Assembly: GCA_965243345.1 (NCBI GenBank)
Contig: CBDEUR010000003.1
Span: 2,108,001-2,172,000 of the forward strand
Length of the DNA stretch: 64,000 nt
Origin: Bin52 sp965243345
GTDB taxonomy: Bacteria > Pseudomonadota > Alphaproteobacteria > Thalassobaculales > Thalassobaculaceae
Direction of reading: 5' to 3'
Shown here: piece after piece, positions 1-7,892 of the stretch
Position numbering within the stretch: position 1 is the stretch's first letter
Layout: the number at the start of each line of letters is the position of its first letter
The notes under the pieces: generated by a model
Database searches by the model: none
What the model was told of the DNA's origin: nothing
What the model saw: only the letters and a program-made list of their open reading frames with translations
Position numbers and translations under genes: made by a program

Positions 1-175
1 GTTGGGCAGTCCACCGTCACACTGGCCGGTCATCGCGATCACCGCGGGCGTAACCGTCTGGAGCGACCCGTTCCAGGGCCTGCTCGCAGGTGCGGCTGCG
101 TTCCTGCTCGGCCACTTGGCAGAGAGGGGTGCACGGCAGTTGCGCGCACTGCGCCATTCCGGAGTGAAGCGCTGA
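1..175 (+). CDS. C-terminal fragment of a membrane protein (cut by window edge)
   Basis: An open frame enters from the left edge (frame starting at base 2) and stops at 173-175. The roughly 57 residues seen include a hydrophobic Ala/Gly/Leu-rich segment (FQGLLAGAAAFLLGHLAE) followed by a basic tail, which looks like the last transmembrane helix and cytoplasmic end of a transporter. The family cannot be named from this piece; AzlC/AzlD-like or another small permease is possible. It is convergent with the Ldh-family gene, 10 bases away. Confidence 0.45.
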   Translation, partial: LGSPPSHWPVIAITAGVTVWSDPFQGLLAGAAAFLLGHLAERGARQLRALRHSGVKR

Positions 176-185
176 CGCAGGCCTG

Positions 186-1307
186 TCAGCCGGCGGCCCG
201 TTCGAACGCCTCGATCGTCTCCCGGTCCACCCCGGCGTCGCGTGCCGTCGCTGCCAGGTCGGCACCGACCTCCGGTGGCAGCGGGAGACCATCGCGACTG
301 CGCCGTTCCAGCGTGCGACGCTCCGGTTCTCCCGGAATCAGGACCTCGCCTCCCGGCTCGGCCGGACGGGATGACTTCAGGAACGCGACGTAGGAGCGGA
401 CCTCGGCCAGGAACGGATCGGTACCGACCAGGGCTTCGGGCGAGAGATAGAGCGAGAACATCCCGTTGCACGAGCGGCGCCGCGGCTCGTCCAGGGCGCC
501 GGCGCACCCCGACCCGGTCAGCGCTCCCGCCATGACCTCCATCAGGAAATTCAGTCCCGATCCCTTGTGCTCGCCGAAGGCGCGCAGGGCGCCCGGGCCG
601 CGCGACGGGTCGGGATAGTCCCCCTCGGCCACCGGCCCGTAGAGGTGGCCCGGATCGCCGGAAACCTCGCCGGCGCCGGAAACCATCGCGTCCCCGGGCA
701 GCGGCATGCCGCCCTTCAGCGCGACAAGCGCCTTGCCCTCGGCCACCACCGAAGTGGCCATGTCGAGAATGATCGGCTCCCCGTCCCCTGTCCCGGGAAC
801 CCCGGCGCAGAACGGCGAGGTGCTCATCCGCCGGTCGATGCCGCCGAACGGAGCGACCAACAGGCTGCCTCGGACATTGACCATGTGGATCGATACCAGG
901 CCGGCTGCCGCCGCCCGCTCCGCCCAGTCGCCGATCCGCCCGAGGTGGCCGGAGTTCCTGAGCGCCGTCACCGCCACGCCGTGGTGCGACGCGGCCTCGA
1001 TTCCGATGTCGACCGCCTGCTCGCCCACCGACTGGCCGAACCCGTAGCGCCCGTCAATCAGCTGGACGACCCCGTTTCCGCCGGTGACCTCGACGGTGAC
1101 GTCCGGGACCAGCAGCCCGTCCCGGAGCATCCGGGCATAGCGCGGAACCCGCACCACGCCGTGGCTGTCGTGGCCGCGCAGGTTGGCGCCGACCAGCCTC
1201 GAGGCAATCCGGCCGGCCTCCGCGGCCGAACAGCCAAGCGCGGCAAAGGTCCCGGCGACCAGGGCCGCGAGGGGGCCCTGTCCGACCAGGATGGCGGGGT
1301 CACTCAT
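186..1307 (-). CDS. Ldh-family (malate/L-lactate/ureidoglycolate) NAD(P)-dependent oxidoreductase
   Basis: About 373 residues, the normal length for the malate/L-lactate dehydrogenase (Ldh_2) family, which reduces or oxidises 2-hydroxy acids with NAD(P) in the cytoplasm. Family hallmarks are visible: GHDSHGVVRVPRY near the N-terminus, NSGHLGRIGDWAE with its conserved His, and DMATSVVAEGKA and EHKGSGLNFLMEVMAG further on. The start at MSDPAILVG is chosen because the homologous part begins there; GGAG lies about 11 bases upstream, and longer frames add only unrelated basic sequence. It is last in a four-gene minus-strand operon and begins 16 bases after the aldolase stop. Together these enzymes suggest breakdown of a hydroxy/keto acid, but the substrate cannot be read from sequence. 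Confidence 0.9.
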   Translation of the reverse strand: MSDPAILVGQGPLAALVAGTFAALGCSAAEAGRIASRLVGANLRGHDSHGVVRVPRYARMLRDGLLVPDVTVEVTGGNGVVQLIDGRYGFGQSVGEQAVDIGIEAASHHGVAVTALRNSGHLGRIGDWAERAAAAGLVSIHMVNVRGSLLVAPFGGIDRRMSTSPFCAGVPGTGDGEPIILDMATSVVAEGKALVALKGGMPLPGDAMVSGAGEVSGDPGHLYGPVAEGDYPDPSRGPGALRAFGEHKGSGLNFLMEVMAGALTGSGCAGALDEPRRRSCNGMFSLYLSPEALVGTDPFLAEVRSYVAFLKSSRPAEPGGEVLIPGEPERRTLERRSRDGLPLPPEVGADLAATARDAGVDRETIEAFERAAG

Positions 1308-1323
1308 GGATGCGCGGCTCCGG

Positions 1324-2076
1324 TCAGGCGCGCACCTCGGCAACCTGCGCGGTGACCGCCGCGGTGAGCAGGCGCACATCGTTGGAAAGGGTCGCGAAAT
1401 CAAATCCGGCCGCGAACATCTGCCTGATGTAGTCGGGCGTCATGCAGTGCAGTCCCGCCTTGATGCCGGCGGCCTGGGCAACCTCGCGGACGTGCTGGAT
1501 CGCGTCGTAGACCTTGCCCGGCTTGCGGTCGAGCCCGGGCGCCTCGCCCATGGTGATGGACAGGTCGCTGGGCCCCACGTAGATCCCGGTCAGGCCGGGA
1601 GTGGCACAGATCTCGGCAACGTTGTTGACCGCCTGTTCGGTCTCCACCATCGCCATGGAAACGATCTGGGTATTGGCCTGGTTGTGGTAGTCGGCGTTGA
1701 TCGCGCCGGCGCGGACCGGTCCCGAGCTGCGGTAGCCGTCCGGCGCATAGCGGGTCGCGCCCACGAAGGCCTCGGCGTCGGCGCGGGTGTTGACCATCGG
1801 ACAGATGATCCCCATGGCGCCGGCGTCGAGCAGTTTCTGGATGATGCCCGGCTCGAGCCAGGGTACCCGGCACAGGATGGTGGCGCCGCTCGCCGCCATG
1901 GCCTGCATCATCGGCACCGCCGTGGTGTAGTCGACCAGACCATGCTGCAGGTCGATGGTAATCGAGTCGAAGTCCTGCATGGACATCAGTTCGGCTGAGA
2001 AGCTGGACGGGATGCCGAGCCAGCCGTTGAGCGCCGGTTTGCCGGCATTCCAGGTATCGCGAAGACGGTTCTGCAT
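1324..2076 (-). CDS. HpcH/HpaI-family aldolase (4-hydroxy-2-oxo-acid aldolase type)
   Basis: 250 residues, typical of class II HpcH/HpaI aldolases, which reversibly cleave 4-hydroxy-2-oxo acids into pyruvate and an aldehyde using a divalent metal. Visible family signatures are TIDLQHGLVDY (residues 40-50, catalytic His45), Arg70 in ILCRVPW, and metal ligands Glu145 (MVETEQAV) and Asp171 (VGPSDLSITMG). The start ATG is preceded by GGGAG at a 7-base spacing. It lies between the hydroxyacid dehydrogenase and the Ldh gene with gaps of 29 and 16 bases, so it is surely co-transcribed with them. An RraA homologue, a family that includes similar aldolases, is in the same operon, so the set probably channels an aldol-type substrate to pyruvate. 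Confidence 0.9.
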   Translation of the reverse strand: MQNRLRDTWNAGKPALNGWLGIPSSFSAELMSMQDFDSITIDLQHGLVDYTTAVPMMQAMAASGATILCRVPWLEPGIIQKLLDAGAMGIICPMVNTRADAEAFVGATRYAPDGYRSSGPVRAGAINADYHNQANTQIVSMAMVETEQAVNNVAEICATPGLTGIYVGPSDLSITMGEAPGLDRKPGKVYDAIQHVREVAQAAGIKAGLHCMTPDYIRQMFAAGFDFATLSNDVRLLTAAVTAQVAEVRA

Positions 2077-2105
2077 GGAGAAGCTCCCGGGGTCAGATTG
2101 TGCAG

Positions 2106-3092
2106 TCAGGATTGGAGAACGTGGCGGTTGACGACGCAGTCCGGATCGGGCCGGCCGTCGAAGACGCGAAGGACGTTGTCGACGGCCTGGGTCGACATGC
2201 GCCGCATCGACTCGACGGTCACACCGGCGATGTGCGGGCTGAACAGCACGTTGTCGAGGCCGAACAGCGGATGGTCCGCGGGCGACGGTTCGGCGGCAAG
2301 CACGTCCAGCCCGGCCGAACGGATCTGCCCGGTGGTCAGCGCCTCGTACAGTGCGGCCTCGTCGATGATGCCGCCGCGCGCACAGTTGACGATGACGGCG
2401 GAGGGCTTCATGGCCCGGAACTCCCCGGCCCCGAACATCCCGGTTGTTTCCGGCGTCTTCATGCAGTGGATCGCGACGGCATCCATGTCGCCAAGCACGG
2501 CGGCGAAGTCCGGTACCGGCGTGGCGCCGTGCGACCGGATCACCTCGTCGTCGACATACGGGTCGCAGGCGTAAACCCGCATGTCGAAACCCAGCGCGCG
2601 TTTCGCAACCCGGCTGCCGGTGCGCCCGAAACCGACGATCAGGAGGTTCTTGTCCTCGAGATCGAACCCCCGGACCGGATACCGTCCGGCCCAGTCGGCG
2701 GTGCGGGTGACCGGGTCGTAGTAGGCGAGCTCCTTCGCCAGGGCGAGGAGCAGCGCCATGGACTGCTCGGCGACGGAGACCATGTTGGAGTGGATCGAGA
2801 TGCACAGCGGGATGCGCCGTTCGTTCAGTGCATCGAGATCGACCGAGTCGTACCCCACTCCGTGACGGGAAACGACCAGCAGGTCGGGTGCGGCCTCGAT
2901 AATGCGCCTGGTGATCCGGGCGGCTCGGACCGTCATGGCATGAACGCCTGCGGCCGCGCGGGCGATCTCGTCCTCGTCAAGCGAGGTGCACTGGACGATC
3001 TCGATGTCGTCACGCGCCTCGAGCATGGCCATTCCGGCGGGGTCCAGGGTCTGGATGACCAGGACCCGTTTGGTGTTGGGGAGTGCCGTCAT
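2106..3092 (-). CDS. D-isomer-specific 2-hydroxyacid dehydrogenase (SerA/GyaR-like)
   Basis: 328 residues with the two-domain layout of D-2-hydroxyacid dehydrogenases. The Rossmann fingerprint VGFGRTG (Gly154, Gly156, Gly159) is followed by an acidic residue at the NAD-binding strand end (ACDP). The catalytic triad is present: Arg239 (CARGG), Glu268 (VLAAEP) and His287 (SPHIAG). The length is that of a short D-3-phosphoglycerate or glyoxylate/hydroxypyruvate reductase-like enzyme without an ACT domain. It starts 10 bases downstream of the RraA gene stop and is followed by the aldolase. The exact 2-oxo acid is unknown; the context favours a dedicated catabolic role rather than serine synthesis. 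Confidence 0.9.
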   Translation of the reverse strand: MTALPNTKRVLVIQTLDPAGMAMLEARDDIEIVQCTSLDEDEIARAAAGVHAMTVRAARITRRIIEAAPDLLVVSRHGVGYDSVDLDALNERRIPLCISIHSNMVSVAEQSMALLLALAKELAYYDPVTRTADWAGRYPVRGFDLEDKNLLIVGFGRTGSRVAKRALGFDMRVYACDPYVDDEVIRSHGATPVPDFAAVLGDMDAVAIHCMKTPETTGMFGAGEFRAMKPSAVIVNCARGGIIDEAALYEALTTGQIRSAGLDVLAAEPSPADHPLFGLDNVLFSPHIAGVTVESMRRMSTQAVDNVLRVFDGRPDPDCVVNRHVLQS

Positions 3093-3102
3093 GCGGGTGT
3101 GG

Positions 3103-3810
3103 TCAGTGGATCTCGGCCGAATCCGCCATGGCCTTGCGCAGGATGTCGACGTTGAAGCCCGGAGCTCGCGCCACCTCGAGGATCACCGCCTCGCGACGCG
3201 TCATCACGTCGATGGCACCGGGAAGTTCCCTGACGCACGCGGCCGGCACCACCACGGCGCCATGCCGGTCGGCGTGGATGATGTCGTTGGGACACACCGC
3301 CATTCCGAAGATGTTGACCTCGCACTCGATCGCGACGAGGTGCACCCACGCATGGCTCGGGGCGACCTTGCCTCCGAGCAGCTGGAATCCGGGAGCACAG
3401 GCGTCGATGTCGCGGAACGACCCGTTGGTCACCACGCCGAGGCAGCCGAGACCCTGGTGGATCGCGGTGTTGACCTCGCCCCAGAACGCACCGAAACCGG
3501 GCACCGGATCCAGATCCTGGATGACGCTGATGGACGGGGCCGGGTCGGCGGCAATGGTCTCGTAGTAGGCGGCACGCATGTCGCGGGCCTCCTCCGGCGT
3601 ACCCGACGCCGGCGTGGCCGCACGGATCATCGCGGTGCGCGCATACCCGACGATGGGCGGCAACGCCGGATCGAAGCACTGCATGTGCTCGATGGTGAAC
3701 CCCCGGGTCCGGTACTCGGCGCCCAGCAGTTCGAGCCCGTTGCAGATCGTGGGCGTGTCCCAATGCTGCAGCACTTTCAGCTCCAGGGCGGTCACGGCTG
3801 TCTCGGCCAT
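3103..3810 (-). CDS. RraA-family protein (4-carboxy-4-hydroxy-2-oxoadipate / HMG aldolase-like)
   Basis: 235 residues of the RraA/demethylmenaquinone-methyltransferase-like fold. The diagnostic stretch GCLGVVTNGSFRDIDA contains the substrate Arg133 and metal-binding Asp134, and a conserved DIIHADRHGAVVVPA motif follows. Bacterial members are either RNase E inhibitors (RraA) or class II pyruvate aldolases. Its place at the head of an operon with an HpcH aldolase and two dehydrogenases makes the aldolase/decarboxylase role more likely. The ATG is preceded by AAGGAG about 10 bases upstream, and an upstream ATG in another frame terminates at once, so the start is well fixed. Confidence 0.88.
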   Translation of the reverse strand: MAETAVTALELKVLQHWDTPTICNGLELLGAEYRTRGFTIEHMQCFDPALPPIVGYARTAMIRAATPASGTPEEARDMRAAYYETIAADPAPSISVIQDLDPVPGFGAFWGEVNTAIHQGLGCLGVVTNGSFRDIDACAPGFQLLGGKVAPSHAWVHLVAIECEVNIFGMAVCPNDIIHADRHGAVVVPAACVRELPGAIDVMTRREAVILEVARAPGFNVDILRKAMADSAEIH

Positions 3811-3843
3811 CAGTGCATTCTCCTTCCGACTGGGGCGCGCTGC

Positions 3844-3871
3844 ACTATATACGCGGATCGCCCGGGTCCAA
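3844..3871 (-). promoter_or_regulatory. Probable sigma-70 promoter of the RraA-aldolase operon
   Basis: Read on the minus strand: -35 TTGGAC, 16-base spacer, -10 TATAGT, placing transcription start about 27 bases upstream of the RraA gene ATG. It is an AT-rich patch in a high-GC background, between two divergent genes. Assignment is by consensus only. Confidence 0.4.
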
Positions 3872-3951
3872 TGACTCAAATCCGATGACGCTGGCGCGCG
3901 GCTCGCCTATCGTGTGCGCCCGGGCAGCGAGCACCGTTACGGAGCCATGGC

Positions 3952-5079
3952 ATGACAGGACCCTATTGTCCCGACCCGGGATCCCGATGGGAGAGATGCG
4001 AGCCCGCCGATGCCGGGTTCGATCCCGCTCGCCTGGAGGCTGCGGTCGTCCATGCGTGCGAGCATGAATCCGTGCTCGACCGGGACATCCGCCGCGCGCT
4101 CGAGAACCGCGCCTTCGGCGAGCCGCCGCCGCTCGGCGACATCATCGGGCCGACACGACCGCGCGGCGCGCCGCAGGGACTGGTGCTTGCCGGCGGGCGC
4201 ATCGCCGCCGAGTGGGGCGACACCGCCAGGCCCGACATCACGTTTTCGGTCGCCAAGAGCCTGCTGTCGATCTGCGCCGGACTGCTGCACGACGACGGGC
4301 TGATCCCGGACTTCGACGCTCCGGTCCGGGACCTGGTCGACGACGGCGGATTCGATCCGCCGCACAATCACCGCATCACCTGGCGCCACCTGCTGCAGCA
4401 AACCAGCGAGTGGGAGGGAACGCTGTGGGGCAAGCCGGACCTGGTCGATCGCAACCGTGATCTTTCGATAAGCCCGCAGGAAAACAGTGCCAAGGGCACG
4501 CACAGGGCGCTGCAGGAGCCCGGCAGCTTCTGGGAATACAACGATGTCAGGGTGAATCGGCTGGCACTCGCGCTGTTGCGGGTCGCGGACCGGCCGCTGC
4601 CGGAGCTGTTCGCCGAGCGCATCATGGACCCGATCGGGGCCACGGAGGACTGGGAGTGGCACGGCTACGAAAACTCGTGGCTCGAGATTTCGGGGCGCAG
4701 GGTGCAATCGGTGTCCGGCGGCTCGCACTGGGGCGGCGGGGTGTTCATAGGAGCGCGGGACCAGGCACGGGTCGGCCTGCTGATGCTGCGCGGCGGTGTG
4801 TGGAACGGACGGCGCCTGCTGTCGCGCTCCTACATCGACCAGGCGCTCGAACCGTCGCCGGCAAACCAGGACTACGGGTTCCTGTGGTGGCTGAACCGGT
4901 CGGGAACCCGGTTGCCCGGGGCCGGAGCGCACGGGTACTGCGCGTTCGGGTTCGGCTCCAACATCATCTGGATCCAGCCGGACGCGGACCTGGTCGCCGT
5001 GATGCGCTGGATCGAGTCCGACGCCGTCGGCGGGTTCTGTTCCCGGGTCATGGATGCGCGCTCCCGCGGCAATGGGTGA
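3952..5079 (+). CDS. Serine hydrolase, beta-lactamase/class C family
   Basis: 375 residues. The active-site SxxK tetrad is Ser99-Val-Ala-Lys102 (ITFSVAKSLLS), with a Tyr motif at WEYNDVRVN (Tyr196), so this is a penicillin-recognising-fold serine hydrolase (EstB/DAP/6-aminohexanoate-dimer-hydrolase type) rather than a true beta-lactamase. There is no signal peptide, so it is probably cytoplasmic and an esterase or amidase. GGAG stands 7 bases before the ATG. It is divergent from the RraA operon, and the next gene (PfkB kinase) overlaps its stop by 8 bases, indicating translational coupling. The substrate is unknown. Confidence 0.85.
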   Translation: MTGPYCPDPGSRWERCEPADAGFDPARLEAAVVHACEHESVLDRDIRRALENRAFGEPPPLGDIIGPTRPRGAPQGLVLAGGRIAAEWGDTARPDITFSVAKSLLSICAGLLHDDGLIPDFDAPVRDLVDDGGFDPPHNHRITWRHLLQQTSEWEGTLWGKPDLVDRNRDLSISPQENSAKGTHRALQEPGSFWEYNDVRVNRLALALLRVADRPLPELFAERIMDPIGATEDWEWHGYENSWLEISGRRVQSVSGGSHWGGGVFIGARDQARVGLLMLRGGVWNGRRLLSRSYIDQALEPSPANQDYGFLWWLNRSGTRLPGAGAHGYCAFGFGSNIIWIQPDADLVAVMRWIESDAVGGFCSRVMDARSRGNG

Positions 5080-5992
5080 GGAACCGCTCGACATCCTGTG
5101 CATGGGCGAGGCACTGGTCGAGTTCGTCCGAATGTCCGGAGGCGACACCTGGCAGGGCGGGTTCGGCGGCGACACCTCGAACTGCGCCATCGCCGCCGCG
5201 CGCCAGGGCGCGCGGGTCGGCTACCTCACCGCGCTCGGCAACGACCGGTTCGGCGACATCCTGATCGATCTGTGGCGCGCGGAGGGGATCGACGTCTCCG
5301 GTGTCCGTCGGGATCCCGCGGCGCCGACCGGGATCTACTTCATCGAGCCGGCGCCGGAAGGCCGCGACTTCACCTATTACCGCGCCGGGTCGGCGGCAAG
5401 CCGGCTCGCACCGGAACACCTGCCAGAGCCGCTGATCCGGCGGGCACGGATATTCCAGACCTCGGCGATCACCCAGGCGATCAGCGACTGCGCCTGTGAC
5501 GCGGTGTTCCGCGCGTTCGCACTCGCCCGGGCACACGGAGCCAGGGTGGCCTACGACACCAACCTGCGCCTCAACCTGTGGAGCCTCGAACGCGCGCGCT
5601 CCATCATCCACGAGACCATGCGCCACGCTGACATCCTGCTGCCCAGCCTGGACGAGGCGCAGGTCCTGACGGGACTCGACCGCCCCGAGGCCATCCTCGA
5701 CCGCTATCTCGAGTACGGGCCGGATCTCCTCGCGCTGACCTGCGGGGCCCACGGCGCCTGGATCGCCGCCCGGGGCAGGATCGAGCACATCCCCGCACCC
5801 CGGCTTGCCACCGTCGATACCAGCGGCGCCGGGGACACCTTTGCCGGCAGCCTGCTTGCCCGGCTTGCCGCCGGCGACGGGGAGTTCGAGGCCGCCCGCT
5901 ACGCGGTGACGGCGGCAGCGCTTTCCACCACGGGCTACGGCGCCGTCGGACCGATCCCCGATCGCGCCCGCACGATGACGGCGCTCGGGTAA
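5072..5992 (+). CDS. PfkB-family sugar kinase (2-keto-3-deoxygluconate kinase-like)
   Basis: 306 residues. PfkB/ribokinase signature 1 is seen in GGDTSNCAIAAARQGARVG with the usual GNDRFG following, and signature 2 with catalytic Asp255 in DTSGAGDTFAGSLLAR. These enzymes phosphorylate sugars or keto-deoxy sugar acids with ATP. The N-terminus (CMGEALVEF) and overall shape are closest to KdgK-type kinases, which make 2-keto-3-deoxy-6-phosphogluconate. The start is taken at the ATG overlapping the upstream stop; an ATG 18 bases further upstream in the same frame is possible. Specificity is not provable here. Confidence 0.88.
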   Translation: MGEEPLDILCMGEALVEFVRMSGGDTWQGGFGGDTSNCAIAAARQGARVGYLTALGNDRFGDILIDLWRAEGIDVSGVRRDPAAPTGIYFIEPAPEGRDFTYYRAGSAASRLAPEHLPEPLIRRARIFQTSAITQAISDCACDAVFRAFALARAHGARVAYDTNLRLNLWSLERARSIIHETMRHADILLPSLDEAQVLTGLDRPEAILDRYLEYGPDLLALTCGAHGAWIAARGRIEHIPAPRLATVDTSGAGDTFAGSLLARLAAGDGEFEAARYAVTAAALSTTGYGAVGPIPDRARTMTALG

Positions 5993-6002
5993 CGGGCGGC
6001 GG

Positions 6003-6629
6003 TCAGGCTTCTCCTTGCTCACGTTCGAGCACGGTCCGGGTCGCCGGGCGCCGCAGCATCCGGTCCCTGTGATCCCGCACCCCGGGAAACCTCTCGACGC
6101 TCACCCCGTCGCGCTCGAGCCAGCGCGTCACGGTAAACAGGTAGGGGTCGGCAACGGTGTAGTCCTCGCCCATGACCCAGGGTCCACGCAGCATGGTCTC
6201 CTCGATCAGCGCGAAACATTCGGTCATGTTCGCCGGCACCTTGACCGCCAGCGCCTCGATGACCTCCGGATCGTCGGTCCAGCGCGCCGCCCGGCCGCGA
6301 TGGGCATGGGCGACGTGAACGGTCGAGCACAGGTAGGAGTTGAAGGCCTGCATGGAAGCGAACGCGAAGCTGTCGTCCAACGGCGCCAGCCCGGCATCGG
6401 GGTGGCTCTGGGCGAGAAAGGCCAGGATTGCCGGGGTTTCGGTCAGGGTGCCGCGCGAGGTCACCAGGCTCGGGACCCGCGCCTTGGGATTGATCTCGCG
6501 GTAGTCCTCGCCACGCTGCTCCGAGCGCGAGAAGTCGACCCGCACGGGTCGGTACCCGACACCCGCTTCCTCCAGCGTGATGTGCGAGGCGAGCGAACAC
6601 GCACCCGGCGCATAATAGAGCGTGTACAC
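6003..6629 (-). CDS. Glutathione S-transferase family protein
   Basis: 208 residues with an N-terminal thioredoxin-fold GST domain (YYAPGACSLASHITLEEAG, then NPKARVPSLVTSRGTLTETPAILAFLA, with the cis-Pro and the TETPAIL glutathione-binding motif) and an all-helical C-terminal domain ending in WLERDGVSVERFPGV. It conjugates or reduces electrophiles with glutathione in the cytoplasm. The start is chosen at GTG 6629 because GAAGGAG lies 8 bases upstream and homologues begin M-Y-T-L-Y; the in-frame GTG at 6638 would overlap that ribosome-binding site. It is convergent with the kinase gene. Confidence 0.9.
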   Translation of the reverse strand: MYTLYYAPGACSLASHITLEEAGVGYRPVRVDFSRSEQRGEDYREINPKARVPSLVTSRGTLTETPAILAFLAQSHPDAGLAPLDDSFAFASMQAFNSYLCSTVHVAHAHRGRAARWTDDPEVIEALAVKVPANMTECFALIEETMLRGPWVMGEDYTVADPYLFTVTRWLERDGVSVERFPGVRDHRDRMLRRPATRTVLEREQGEA

Positions 6630-7037
6630 CTGAGTCACTCCTTCGATTGCCGTCCCACTATTGCAAGAGTCTGGCACACCAGCCGTCCATCCTGTTCGGT
6701 GGTGCACACAACCAGCGCGAGTTCTTCCACGACCTGCGTTTGATCTTAAGTCACGAACCGCCGCCAAAACACGCAAGGCCGCAGCAGGCCCTTGCATTCA
6801 GATCCAAAGACAAACCGGTTCTAGTCCAGCGCGCTCCGCCGCACTCTACCCTCGTGACAGTCAGAGCGCCCGCAGCAATCACCTTGCTGTCACACTTCAT
6901 CGCGGACAGACGGAGTGACGTCTCGAGCTGATGTTGCGCCATACTCGCCCCACATTGAGGATACAACGGGTCGCCGCTCGCTCAACGACTTACTTGAGCA
7001 CGCTTCCGCCAACTTTCTTTCAACGTTGCTCTTGTCA
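6630..7037 (-). other. Intergenic transition from GC-rich to AT-rich DNA, no gene recognised
   Basis: Base composition drops sharply after about 6650. Short open frames here show no recognisable domain or ribosome-binding site. This is the left boundary of the AT-rich islet carrying the ATPase/DUF4435 pair. Confidence 0.5.
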
Positions 7038-7892
7038 CTATAAGGTCTGACAGCGCCTTTTCAAATAACCATCTGCACTGTGTGGAGCGTTTGCAGCCAA
7101 TAATACACTAAATTGACGCCTATTCATCCGCACATTAAAGTTGGTTTTCACTATCTGGAATATAAGCGGGACAATATAGCCTTTAGCGGAAACAAACCTC
7201 TTCGCTCCTAGCCGCTTTGCATTCTTTACAACTTTCTCATATGCTCTGCGGGTACACTTTTCGCCTCTATGCTTTCTAATGTACCTGTATAATCCAATCA
7301 CTCTAACTGCGACTTTTCTTCTGCAAAGATTGTTTTGTTGCTTATTCTTGTCAATCAACCGAAAAACCGAATAGTCGACCGTGTTTACCATCACCCTAAG
7401 TTCGTACACTACAGCGTAACAAACAAACAACTGGTACAACAATCTCTCATTTTGGTCGAGCCATCCACCAAAATCGAACACTTGGCGGACTGCCATGGAT
7501 GGGTTTACGGGATCAACGGAAGTCACAGCACCAGCGACCGTCTCGGTGTCAATTAAGTAATTTTCAATGCAGTAACTTCGCAATCTGTATAAGTGCCTTA
7601 GGTTCGGTTTTGGCTTTCCGGTCAAAAGATCAAGATCACCATCGACTATATATAATTTTCTTCGTCCATCCGCGCTTTGATCGCTTTTACACGCTGCCAA
7701 AACATTTTTCCTAGACCCAAAAGTATTTACACTCTCCAACTTAATGTTTTTTGGAAAATATTTCTTTAGAAAATTTACCCACAAATTTGGTGCAGCCGTA
7801 TCTTCAACAAATATCTCCACGTCATTACGACCGGCATTAAGGTAACCCAACGCCTGCGCAGCTCTTGGTGAGTACTGTACACTTGTTACCAT
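7038..7892 (-). CDS. DUF4435 (TOPRIM-like nuclease) protein, AriB-like effector
   Basis: 284 residues. The DUF4435 family has a TOPRIM-type catalytic core. Here the conserved acids are visible as VEIFVEDTAA (Glu26, Glu30, Asp31) and YIVDGDLD (Asp84, Asp86, Asp88), and the family's CIENYLID motif follows at 108-115. The C-terminal half is very basic (RRKVAVRVIG, RKHRGEKCTRRAYEK). The gene overlaps the end of the upstream AAA ATPase by 7 bases, so the two are co-translated. An ATPase plus DUF4435 pair is the architecture of PARIS (AriA/AriB), where AriB is the toxic nuclease released on sensing phage anti-restriction proteins. PARIS identity is inference from domains and order. Codon use is AT-rich, unlike the flanks. 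Confidence 0.75.
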   Translation of the reverse strand: MVTSVQYSPRAAQALGYLNAGRNDVEIFVEDTAAPNLWVNFLKKYFPKNIKLESVNTFGSRKNVLAACKSDQSADGRRKLYIVDGDLDLLTGKPKPNLRHLYRLRSYCIENYLIDTETVAGAVTSVDPVNPSMAVRQVFDFGGWLDQNERLLYQLFVCYAVVYELRVMVNTVDYSVFRLIDKNKQQNNLCRRKVAVRVIGLYRYIRKHRGEKCTRRAYEKVVKNAKRLGAKRFVSAKGYIVPLIFQIVKTNFNVRMNRRQFSVLLAANAPHSADGYLKRRCQTL